A stretch of 64,000 nucleotides of DNA. Origin: Morella rubra. Taxonomy: Eukaryota > Streptophyta > Magnoliopsida > Fagales > Myricaceae. Positions 10,623-21,230 of the stretch are shown in pieces. Both the position numbers and the translations under genes were made by a program. How positions within the stretch are numbered: the first letter of the stretch is position 1; each line of letters begins with the position of its first letter. The stretch spans positions 29,664,835-29,728,834 of the forward strand of contig CM025855.1 in the NCBI GenBank assembly GCA_003952965.2. The letters are read 5' to 3'. The notes under the pieces are model-generated. The model made no database searches and had not been told where the DNA came from. It saw only the letters and a list, made by a program, of their open reading frames with translations.

Positions 10623-13107
10623 TCATGAACCTTCTATCTCTGGTTCCTGCTCTTCTTTGGGAATACTGCTGCTTCCTGTCCGCGGTTGTTTGAAAGCTGA
10701 ACGAGAAGCAAGAACATATTCATTACCACAACTTTGCAATAACATGAAGCAAAATCACAGAAATCAGACAAGAAACCAAAGGTTACCAATAATTTATATT
10801 GATGCAGAACTTCACATAATTCTGAAGAGTACTTAACAAACTACACACTATTTACTCTTTCATACCAGTTAAAAGGATAACATTCACTGTCAAACGTTAT
10901 GGTGATCCATAATTTCGTAGAGTGCCATTACATTACAAGACCAAATCAATAATAGTGACTGAATTAAGGAAGGGAGAAAAAAAAACGAAAAAAACTAAAC
11001 AAGAAAACCCAGGATTACTGCTTGTCGTAAATAAACAAATAATCTCAACTTGTAATAACAAAAGCAATTAAAAATTACAAAAAGTGGCCTCGATTCTGCT
11101 TAAAGCACAGCAAGTAGTTATAGGATTGATATTATGAAGGAAAGTGTGACACTCACATTTGAGAGATGATCCAGAAAGACAAGTTAGCCTCGACTTTGTA
11201 TTAGCCTCAGCCAACGGATTTGGCTTTTCCTTGATTGCCATGCGAACATCCCAGACACGTATAACCCCATCTGACGATGCAGATGCCACTAGATATGGAT
11301 CATCACCAGAGACCATACTACTGTTCCTCGTCAGCACTACTATACCTTTCAAACGGGTAGAATGTGCATCTTCAATGCTATACGCAACCTTTCCACTGTT
11401 TGTGTCCCATGCTGTAATATTCCGGTCCTCACCACCAGTGTATAGAAGTCCATTCTGTCAAAAAATTTAGACAAATGTAGTTATTAAAATGAGACATGAA
11501 ATTGGCAAGGAAACGCTAAGATGCTATTTAATAGAACTTATTCCCATAACCAGAGAAAAGTACCGAAGTTAATCTATTCAGTTGCTTTTGATCTCCAGGT
11601 TACAGGTAAAATGATTTCTTTTGACAATCCTAATGACACTAAGAATGAAATACCAGACTCATAAGAATAGAGATCATGTTGCTCCCCCACAAACTCTGCC
11701 TTCTAAACTGTCAAGTTATTGAAGTTTATGTTACAAATAAGCTAAAAGATGTTGATGCTCCAAAACCTGACATGTTGACATGCAAAACAGAAATAAAATA
11801 CCACTAATGAAACCAATCACTCAGACTGGTTATAGATAACACCTAAACTGTCAATAGAGTTTTGTGAAACAAAAACTAGGACAACATTTAAACTGCACAA
11901 GAACCTAGGAACCTATAAATGGCATTTTCTCCTGTATAAAGACTCATTAAGCATAAGTTAAGCACAATCTACAAATTACAAATCAAGTATGTCATAATGT
12001 GTCAATCACCGCTTGGTGAATGAATAGCATGGCTCATGCTTTAAGGAATTGTCTAGGACACAAGGAACTTTCATGACCTACTATCACTCCATATGATCAA
12101 TTCAGCATTAATAATAGAATTCAAATACAACCTTTGAATTGACAGAATTCACATGAAATTGTCGAGTATAAAAAACTGTTAAACCCCCAAAAGTATCTAA
12201 ATTTCAAACTTTTATTTCTTTCCTTCGATCATTTTTTTCTCCAGTTAACCAAGAGAGGTTAATTACATGGGTTTCAAACTTTAATCTTGATTAATCTTAT
12301 TCAAAACACAATGTCTATTCAGCTAACAAACTTCAGTCAGTGTATATCACTAATGGAACAACAAAACAGCAAACACCAAAACCCAATATTCAATGTCAAA
12401 AGGCTCAAAACCCCAAACCAAAACCGAACAGACAAAGCACAGGAACCCCAACAAACCTCGCCGGGGGCGGCACAAAGGACCCGCTTCTGCTTCGGGTTCT
12501 CCAACTCGAACAGCAACCTCGCATCCTCGGCCTCGTGCACCCCGACCTTGTCCTCCGTAACCATAAAAAACCTTTCCCCACTCAAATCAAACTTCACCAA
12601 GCTGGCCTCTCTCCCCTGTCTGCAATAAAAGCTCCTCCTTCCCCTCACCAAGTTCAGCATGGCCAAGCACTCATCGCGGCCCACAGTCAAAGCCAACTTT
12701 CCGGACGGGTGGACTGCGAGATCGTTGACGGCCTTCTTGTGAGGGCGAAAAGACTTGAGGAGGACGAAAGGGTCGGCGTCGAAGATGGAGACGGAGCCGT
12801 CTGAGGCGGCAGATATGAGGTTTCGAGGGACGGAGAGGTTTGGAGGCGAGAAGAAGGACAGGGAGGTAATGGAGGCGGAGTGGTCGTGGAGGGAGCCCAA
12901 GTAGGAGGCCGAGGGTAGGTCGTAGAGATGGATGGTGTCGTCGGCCCCGCCCGAGGCAGCGACGTTACCGCAAGCAGCGACGGCCGTGATGGGCAATTGG
13001 TGAGATGGATAGGAGAAAAGCGGAGTCAGGGTCAGGCTTGGCGCTTGATGGGGTTTGAGCTTGAAGCCCCATATGTATTTCTCGTATGAGCCTGCTATCA
13101 GACTCAT
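10623..13107 (-). CDS. WD40-repeat protein, PAK1IP1/MAK11-like (60S ribosome biogenesis)
   Basis: Three exons join in phase: 12457-13107, 11157-11454 and 10623-10696, giving 340 residues and stop TGA at 10623-10625. It starts MSLIAGSYEKYIWGFKLK. WD40 blades are seen as AASGGADDTIHLYDLPSAS, LISAASDGSVSIFDAD, LALTVGRDECLAMLNLVRGR, LLYTGGEDRNITAWDTNSGK and VASASSDGVIRVWDVRMA. The C-terminus is short and polar (FKQPRTGSSSIPKEEQEP). Length and blade order fit the PAK1IP1 (human) / Mak11 (yeast) family, nucleolar proteins needed for 60S subunit maturation and, in animals, for restraining PAK1. The plant role is inferred from the family. All introns obey GT-AG. The 5' leader contains a CT/GA microsatellite (see separate entry), and the frame stays open upstream of the chosen ATG to 13329. 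I prefer the internal ATG because the WD40 family signature begins there. Confidence 0.9.
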
Positions 13108-13121
13108 GGTTGCGCTTGCAG

Positions 13122-13122
13122 G

Positions 13123-13154
<32 letters not shown>
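13122..13154. repeat. (CT)n microsatellite in the 5' leader of the WD40 gene
   Basis: A run of about 16 CT dinucleotides lies 15-47 bp upstream of the WD40 start codon; on the sense strand it reads (GA)n. GA/CT runs are common in plant 5' UTRs. In the open upstream frame it would encode alternating Arg-Glu. Confidence 0.95.
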
Positions 13155-13156
<2 letters not shown>

Positions 13157-13364
13157 GTATCTGCCCCTTTTATATGGACTCTGAAATTTTTGATAACCTC
13201 GCCAGACCGAGGTAGGAAACGAGAACGCTTTGGGGGAGATGGGACAAGGAAGACGAGGTTTTGTTTCGGGGGTTTAGGCTTTTCCTCTTCTCTATTCCTT
13301 TTCTTTCCTTTATTTTCCTCCGGTATCATTTCGGCTGATTTATATGCAAAAGAAAAGTAGTTTT

Positions 13365-14324
13365 AGGGTCGGTTTGTTTAACCGTAAAATTATTATTTTA
13401 CGAAAAAAAAAAATTATTGAAATGTTTTTAAGAAAAAATTTTCTTTTTCAGTATTTAGTTTTCTTTTAAAATATTTTTAAGAAAATATTTTTTGATGTTT
13501 GACACGTTTAATGATTTACGTATTTACATAAAAATGTTTAATTATCATAGGTCTCTGTAGTTTATACTTTTGACATTTTAGTCCCTCAGATATCGATTTC
13601 AACCCATCGGATTCATAAAGTAAGTTTTTTAGACAAATCGATTTCCGCTCTATTGTGGTTAGCCAACAGAAAGAATTGTGCTTATACGGATTTTAGATGT
13701 CATCTCAACGCCAATCGTAGGCTGTCCCGTGGCATGAAATTTTTTCTCAAAATTTAATATTTTAGTCCTTAAATTACTGATTCAGCATGAAGGTCTCTGG
13801 GTACACTTTTGCGATAAAAATTTGTTTTCGCATTTCAATTGTCGTTAGCCAACTAAATGAGAAGTATCTACGTGGCCTGGAAAGAAAAGAATATAAAAAT
13901 ATAATACAACCTTCAAATTCAATTTTTATTTTAAAAATATACTTTTTATTTATATTTAATTTTTTATTTTTAATAAAAAAAATTAATAATTTTGTGTTGG
14001 AGGGGAATTTCGGTCATTTTGCATATAGTTTAACGGCCAAATAAAAAAAATGCAATAATTGATTGTTTTTTAAACATATGAGGTGGAATAAAATATTTTG
14101 AGAACTTGAGGGAGGCTTACTGAAATTTGGTCGTAGATATGAGGTGTTCACGCAAAAAAAAAATTTGTTTACGGAAAATTAGTTTGTTTTCTGAAAAATA
14201 ATAAAACTTTTACAATTGACTTGAAAACCTTTTACTTTGACCTCATTTTCAAGTGCTTGCCAAATACCGTAAAACAAGTAAAACAAATTATGAAATTTAT
14301 TTTACAAGTAAACATATGAACCCT
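13365..14324. mobile_element. Possible hAT-type non-autonomous element
   Basis: The ends form imperfect inverted repeats: agggtcggtttgtttaaccg at 13365 and, reading inward from 14324 on the other strand, agggttcatatgtttacttg, both followed by gtaaaat. The interior is AT-rich with no transposase frame and contains loosely repeated phrases (aggtctctg, gttagccaac) at 13549-13860. No clean 8-bp target duplication was found, so the boundaries and class are uncertain. Confidence 0.35.
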
Positions 14325-14460
14325 TAGTCGAATTTTGTTTTTTATTTTGGTTTTTCGTTTTTTGAAATTAATATTGGATTTGTTTTTTTGTTCTTTTTAG
14401 TGATTAATATATACATTAGAGCTGCTACTACTATATCAAAACAAGTTATATAAAAACATA

Positions 14461-14656
14461 GGTTTAATTACTCCATTTGTCATTAGGTATCGTGAAATCT
14501 CAATTTGATCCTTAGGGTATTTTTCGTGATTAGTCCTTAGGGAATTTAATATTTTGTATTTAGTTCTTTTCTGCCATCTAATGATAGGAGCTAGACGGAA
14601 ATATTTTACATGGGTATCAGGGACCACGTCACCGCTAATCTGTATTCGCCACGTGC
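14461..14656 (+). repeat. Left terminal inverted repeat of the outer element
   Basis: Starts ggtttaattactcc and ends ctgtattcgccacgtg. Its reverse complement pairs with 29031-29231, with substitutions and small indels spread along the whole length. Confidence 0.75.
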
Positions 14657-15849
14657 CCCCCCCCTCCCTCCTCAGATGGTGAGGTTAAAGCTCCAACAAT
14701 TGGTTCCGCAGAGGAAGTTGGAGAGGGGGTTGAGCAAGGGCAAAAGTCCAAGTAAAGCTCAAACCCAATAAGCCAAAGAAAAAAAGGAAGTGTGCTACAG
14801 ATAAGCCTGACAAAGACCCCACAAGAGGTCCCTGAATATCAAGGCTTGCAAGCATGCTTGACAAGACCTTAAGAGGCATGCTCATAGCACGCCTAAAGAC
14901 AACTTGTCATGGCCAATACCTATGTCCATCACTAACCAAGGCCACAAGTCTCGACATGGTATAGGATGAGCCTTTGAGGAGTTGATGCTCAAAGACTTAA
15001 GATGGTTGGAGGAGCACAATGGTGGCACCACCACATGGCAACCGGCCACGGTGGTGCAAGGAAGAGTACATTGGAGGTTGTTCCCAAAGGTTCCCGAGGA
15101 GAGATGGAGAGGCTTGGAAGCACCACCACACGACCACTGGACACGGTGGCGCGCAACGAAGCTTTTATGGGAGGTTGGTTCCAAAAGAAATGGGAGATCA
15201 AGTGAAGCCATTTGATGTCACCACCCCACAAGGTGGTGGAACGGCGGCGGCAGCAAGGAGGGCCATATAGGGTAAACCACATGTAGGATTCATATATGGC
15301 TGAATCTCCCTTAATTTGGGGAGTTATCTTAGTTTAGCTGAGTCTCAGACATTTCCATATGTGTGTGAGTCAGTAAGGTGTTATGGCCCATGCTCATACT
15401 TACCCTAGGTTCCCTTAAAGTATTAGGATACACACAAAGCGGGGATTACGGTACGAAAACTGACTTGTTGATGGAAGACTAAATTGCCCTCAGGAAAAAG
15501 TTCAGGGAAAGACTTACCGATTTAAAGGTGGAATCACATGGGTCACAAAAATAGTTAGAGTTTTAGCACTGGTTTTGGCGAAACTGCGTAACCTTATTTA
15601 GTCTAATAAACCATTTTAGGAAACGAGTGGGGAAAATGTGATAAAAATTGAGATTGATAAACCCAAAATGTATTTTATATATCACGGTGACAAAAGCATC
15701 TCTCTAAGGAATACAACAAAAATGTTAGTTACAAAAAGTGAGCCTACCAATGGTCACGGAGCTTATTCAACCGTGAGATTCATAAAATCAAAACTGTTTG
15801 AAGTACAAATTAGGTAAAATCAAATAAAATAAAAAGAAACAAAACCAGC
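14657..15849. other. Left arm of the outer element, unrecognised, with GC-rich internal repeats
   Basis: 14980-15260 is relatively GC-rich and contains a diverged internal duplication (caccaccacatggcaacc...cacggtgg and caccaccacacgaccact...cacggtgg, each followed by a ggaggttg-type string). No reading frame with family similarity was recognised. 15270-15849 is AT-rich and probably includes the 3' flank of the minus-strand coding remnant that follows. Confidence 0.4.
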
Positions 15850-16110
15850 CTACTCCTCGTCACTATTGGTGGTAAGGTCTACCACGCCATCTCCTGGCAT
15901 CACACTACTAGGTTCCACCGGTGGGGCCGCTGGTGAGCTGTAGGAAACTATCGGCTCTGCTGGTGCATCTCGAATGGGTAGGTCCTTGAGGTACTAGTAG
16001 GCAGTGTGCTACACTCGTATCTCGAAGGAGTCCAAGACCCAAGCTCGGAAGTGCATTATCACAGTGTAAGGGTTCAAATCAAGGACCATCTGACATTCGT
16101 ACAAACTCAT
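15850..16110 (-). pseudogene. Broken coding fragment in the outer element (unknown protein C-terminus)
   Basis: On the minus strand one frame runs 87 codons from ATG at 16110 to TAG at 15850, interrupted only by two internal TAG codons. The reading has coding character: MSLYECQMVLDLNPYTVIMH, then after the stops YLKDLPIRDAPAEPIVSYSS, a Pro/Ala-rich stretch and an acidic end VVDLTTNSDEE. This resembles the C-terminal tail of a transposon-encoded or captured plant protein, but I do not recognise the family. Upstream exons are not identified. Confidence 0.4.
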
Positions 16111-16928
16111 ATCCTATTAAAAGAATTTGATTACAAGCAAACAATACAAAAGACGAGATGAGTCATACGGACTCAGTAAAGTCAAGGAGGGGACATGTCA
16201 ATCATAAAAAGAAAGAGCACGTGATAAACATGACAATAAATGACATATGACAATTATGGCAACAACATATCGATAAATATGACAATATGGCAAGTGATGG
16301 AGCATGCATGCTTTCATATAATTAAGACATACATCAATGCACATGCAATGAGATGATGTTGTGCTCCCATTTCCTATCCATTCCTTTGGGGTTGAGGTGT
16401 TTTCATCGTCTACTGTGTTCAACCTTAGAGTTGGGCTGTGTGTCCCTTCTCTCCTCCGGGACTTGTCTCGTGCGACCTACACTAGAACCTTTTCATAGTA
16501 GGCACTTTGCTCCATTAGGAGCCCACCCTGTTCTCATAATGGTGGGTTGCATTCTCCCCTTAGTGAACGGTATTGTCACCCATAATTATGGATAATACCT
16601 TAGGTAAATTCAGTTTCCATTCTCCGATCTTGGTCCACTCAATGATTCATGATATGAATGCAATCATTGATGCTCAATCATTTGCATAATTAACACAGTC
16701 ATTGAATCATAATTCATAATTAATCATTTCTTTACATATCCGTGATTCATTCATGACGTAAAACCAAAGAATTCATAACAATACAAAATAGTTAATGAAT
16801 TTCCAATTAATTGTCTCGCTTTTTTTTTTTCTTTTAGTAGCTTATTAGCAATTCATAAATTGTCTTCCTTTTGTCTTCCTTGCTTTTATTTTTCTATTAA
16901 ATTTAGCAACTTAATTCAAGTAATTTAT
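16111..16928. other. Outer-element arm left of the nested MULE
   Basis: 16290-16620 is a moderately GC-rich, pyrimidine-rich stretch (ccttagtgaacggtattgtc and similar); 16620-16928 is AT-rich. No gene recognised. The sequence resumes at 25947 after the MULE and its TSD. Confidence 0.4.
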
Positions 16929-16937
16929 TAAAGTTTA

Positions 16938-17118
16938 GGAAAATTGACAATATGATCACTAGGTTTATATTACACTGACGATTTAGTCACTAGGTTTTAT
17001 TTTTTACTTTAAGATCACTTAGTCCATACCCTTATGACAATTTGGTCCTACTGTCAATGTTCCGTCTATCCCTTTAACGGAACCCCATGCCACGTCAGTA
17101 ATTTAATACGTCAGCCAG
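16938..17118 (+). repeat. Left TIR of the nested MULE
   Basis: Begins ggaaaattgacaatatgatc and ends with acgtcagccag. It pairs with 25748-25937 in inverse orientation with about 10-20 per cent divergence by eye, mostly substitutions plus a short insertion near the inner end on the right copy. Confidence 0.9.
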
Positions 17119-18249
17119 TCATTAAACAAAATGCTGCATTTAGTCATGTAAATTAAAACATAAATCCTAAACTGCACACAACTGATTGAGTGGTTAAAGC
17201 ACACTGTTTTACTTCAAACGAATAGAAATCAAATTGTAATCTCAAAATTGGCTAAGTGTTCGCGATCCCCCCCCTCCCGGAAGAAGAGAAGACTCATGCC
17301 CTAGCGTTCAGTGATTTCCACCCCTTGAGATTGATTTGAGGAGCTCGGTGATTTTGAAACTTCAAATTTGTGAGTCGAAGCCATAGTCAGATATGTTCGT
17401 TGGTGATTTTTAGGAACATTGGGATTTTTCTATTTCCTTTGGTAAGGCAACCCATTTGTTTTCGCACCTACCTATAAATGCCCATATTTTGTAGCTTACC
17501 CCTTAATTTATGTACCTTTTGTGCAGGTGAGTGGGTGGACTAAAATCTTAGTTTTCCAAAAGAAACCATTACAAGTGGACTTTGAGACCAAAACCGTCGC
17601 ACGGTAGGACCACAAACCAAATTGATCGTCTCTATTTATTGGGTTTTTGTAACAATTTTATCATTATGCTTTCGATGTCATTTAGCGTACACCCACCTAT
17701 AAATGCATGTGATTTCTTATATCTTTTGTCTTCTTGTCCCTTATAAAAATTGTTGGTCCTTAGGTTTTGGTTTACTGGTAGCTTGAAACACATAGAGGTC
17801 ATTAGGTTTTTAGATTAGGGTCTTAGGGTTTGCGAATGGTTGATGCTTTAAATGTTGCCGTGTGTTCGTGAGTTGAGGAGTTCCCTCATTTTCAAAATGG
17901 AAATAGAGCTTCTTGAGAAGGCATTGAAAAATTAGGTACAATACAAATTATTTTTGCTTGTTCCCAATTGTATATATGCTGTCTGTTATGGTTGTTTATT
18001 TATTTGGGTTTTGGTTTTTTTTTTTTTGCTTGTATTATGCTTCATTTTTGTTTGCAATATATTGTTCTTGTATTGAAGACCATATTGACAGTAATATCTT
18101 TCAATTCAAGCTTTAAAGAAATGTGTTTGTTAATATCTGAAATTAAAAAAACTTGTTAATAGTTACTGATCAACTTGTTATTAATTATCTATGTGATTTT
18201 GTAGGTTTGCTATGGATAGTTGTTTATCATAGCGAAAAATTCGTGGGAG

Positions 18250-20679
18250 AATGGGGTCAAATTATAAAGGAGGGAAGGTGGACGATTTGGAAAAATTAGA
18301 TACAGATTTCATCTCATCAATTGAAATTTAGGCTGCGGTGAATGAGCTTGGTTATTTAAGGATGGGAACTTTATGGTATACATTTGATGATGAAGATTGG
18401 ATGTGTATTAGAACATTGAAGAATAATAGGGACATGATCGAGTTGATTAATAGAGCGGTTAGTGAACAACGCTCTACTCTGAATGTCTATGTTGACCATG
18501 TAGAAGAAGAAGCTGAGATCATCGAGATCGAGGGGTGCCCCCTTCCACATACTGAGCTGGGACCATCACAAGAAGAAACTTGGGAACCGGAGGAAGCTGT
18601 ATTGGGGTAACCCGAACCTGTTATTGCTAAAGAAGAGGCTAATGTGGGGGAACCCAAACCTATTATTACTGAGGAAGACTCTGATCCTGATCACGTTCTT
18701 AAGGAGAGATCACAACAACCTAAATTGAGTGATTTCTCTGGTACTGATGTAGAAGAATCTGATTTGTATGGTGATGCTAAAAACCCAAATGGCCCTGAAG
18801 CTGAAAGCAATGATTATGTTGCATATGTTGATTAGTTAAGGGCATTCCCGAGAACCAACGAAGACAATGAGGCTGATATACCTAGTGAGTATGAAGATGA
18901 CGAACCCAGAAGGGTTCCGATTGTGATGAGGCTCCACGAAGCAAGAAGTTCCAGGAGTTCAATGAAGAAACTGATGTAGAAATGGAGGTCCATTTGGAGC
19001 ATGATCTTATTTTTCTTAATGCAAAGGTGTTCAGAAGAAATTTGATTTTGCATAAGTTCACAATGACAAGCTTAGCGTGCAAGCCCAATGCATGGAAGAG
19101 TGCACTTTCTACATTTTCGCATCAAAAATGAGAAAATTTATACTCATTTCAGATCAAGCATTTCGTTATTGAGCACACGTGTGGCGCGCAGTTGAGAACA
19201 CAAAGTGTAACGTGAAGTTTTTGGCACAACGGTACATGGTGACTTCAAGGATCATCCCAGCTGGCCTGCAGCTACATTACAAAACCAGATCCGACATGAT
19301 AATAATATTGAAGTGCCAATACATCATTATTATCAAGCGAAGAGGATGACTTTGCTAAGGGTTTATGGAAACCAAGCAGAGCAATTCAAATTCACGGAGC
19401 AATATGGATTGACACTTGAGAAGTGGAATCCTGACACCTTTGTGGTGTTGGTCAAGTCTGGTGAGCACTTTAGAAGTCTCTATGTATGTCTTGCTGCATG
19501 CAAGGAAGGGTTGAAGCATTGCAGACCCATCATTTGTGTTGACGGGTGCCATTAAAAGGGTAATATGGTGGGTAGCTCCTTTGTTATCGGCAAAGACAAG
19601 AATGATGACCTATTCCCAAATTGGTATGCTGTGGTGGAGGCGGAGACCTGAGATTCATGGACATGGTTTATGAATCTGTTGTTAGACGATATTGGCCCTA
19701 TAAAGGAGCATAACTGGGTGTTTATAAGTGACAGACAAAAGGTATAAATATTTCTCTTATTTAATATATGTTAGTGAATGTATTAAGTAATACTTAAGTT
19801 GTGTTACTTTCATCACTTGCAGGGGTTGGGGCTGACATTTGAGCACAAGATGTCGAGTGTGGAGCACAGATGCCGCCTGAGACATCTTCATGACAATTTG
19901 AATGGTGATGGCTTTAAAGGTAAACAATTCAAGGATGCCCTGTAGGCGGCTGCAACTGCCACAAACATCAATGCGATTAAAGCCGCCATGCTCCAAATTG
20001 AGGTGAACTACTCTGGTGCACATAAGACACTCATGGAGCTTGATACAAAGGTTTGGAGCCGACACGTTTTTAGTGTACATTGCAAGAGTGATATGCTCCT
20101 GAACAACCTCGCTGAATCCTTCAACTCGTGGATTAAAGATGCCCGTGACAAGCCAGTTATTACGATGCTGGAGATGATTCACCATCAGTTGCAAATATGC
20201 TTCCATAAGAAGAGGATTGGTGCCGAGGTTGCCCTCTAGCAAACACTTAACGCCCTCTGTCTAAAGATTTTTAAAAAGTTAGAGAAGATCAAATCTGACT
20301 CAGGGTCTATGTTTGTCAATGGCAAAACGGACTGGAGTTCGAGGTAGACCAGCTAGATGCACCCAGGATGGTGGTCAATCTGGATGACCGCACGTGCTCA
20401 TGTGGTAAATGGCAGCTATGTGGAATCCCTTATATTCATGCTTGTGTGGCCATATATCGAAACAAGCAGAAATCGGGGGAATATGTGTCGGAGTGCAACA
20501 AGCTAATGACGTACCTAAAGTCATACGAGCATGGTATTCATGCCATGTCAAGGCCAGATGAATGCCCTGAGGGGGGCAATGACGTAATATTGCCCCCATT
20601 TGTACGAGTCCAACCTGGGAGACCCAGGAAAGCCAAGAGGAGAGAGTCCGATGAGTCGGACCTCCCCTACAAGAAATAG
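18250..20679 (+). pseudogene. Degenerate mudrA-type MULE transposase (MULE domain plus SWIM zinc finger)
   Basis: A coding trace on the plus strand, broken by several stops and shifts. In order: an N-terminal PB1-like stretch (LGYLRMGTLWYTFDDEDW), an acidic region, a VIEHTCGAQLRTQ zinc-binding-like motif, then the transposase core with CRPIICVDGCH (first Asp), WVFISDRQKGL (second Asp) and NNLAESFNSWIKDARDKPVI. The C-terminal SWIM finger is CSCGKWQLCGIPYIHAC, followed by a basic tail (RPRKAKRRESDES) and TAG at 20677-20679. A short intron at about 19741-19822 (GT...TTGCAG) interrupts the core between DRQK and GLGL. Clear lesions are TAA at 18608-18610 and 19553-19555, TGA after VEAET, TAG after DAL (near 19943), TAG after EVAL (20237-20239) and a frameshift near 20340. 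The family cuts and pastes MULEs; this copy cannot encode a full protein. Confidence 0.85.
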
Positions 20680-21230
20680 CACACCTTGTGGGGATGTAAG
20701 AACTGGACCTTCAGATGTGCCTATGGTGAGAATTTAAAATTCTTACGTGTACTATATTTGTTTGTACTAAATAAACTTGTCTTATGTTTTGACTTATCAT
20801 CTCTATGTGTAAACCCATGACAGATCTAGAGTAAGAGGAAGGTGGGGAAGAGTTGGGAGAGGACGGGGGGAGAGAAACCTATCATACCGAGGGTGTTGGA
20901 GAAGATGCAGAAGCTGTAAATAAAAGGGCAGAATTGAGTGTAGATAGAGGCCAAAATGCAATTGTGGATGGAAGGGAGGTTGAAGCAGGAGATGGAGGAG
21001 TAATGTAGTTGGGTTGTGCTTTTAGCTTAGAAACTGATTATGATACTTGTATTTTATTACAGCACTCATGCAATTTTAGAACAAATATTATTTTTTGTGA
21101 AAAAGTGGACACTGATGTGTATATGAGTGATTCTTCTGTTATAGCATTGATGTAATTGTAGAACAGATGTAAATGTTTGTGGAAAAGTTTGCACTAATGT
21201 GCTCAGAAAGAATTTGTTATTACTGTCCAA
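20680..21230. other. 3' flank of MULE transposase
   Basis: Includes a purine-rich stretch with an open frame of acidic/Gly character (20825-21004) that could be an eroded C-terminal exon, then AT-rich sequence leading into the minisatellite. No separate gene recognised. Confidence 0.4.

Noticed and set aside
12340..12804. 154-codon plus-strand open frame
   Set aside because: Antisense to WD40 exon 1, whose minus-strand frame has clear WD40 blades.
14882..15282. Several overlapping frames of 67-109 codons on both strands
   Set aside because: All occur in one GC-rich repeat-containing patch of the outer element; simultaneous openness in many frames is a composition effect.
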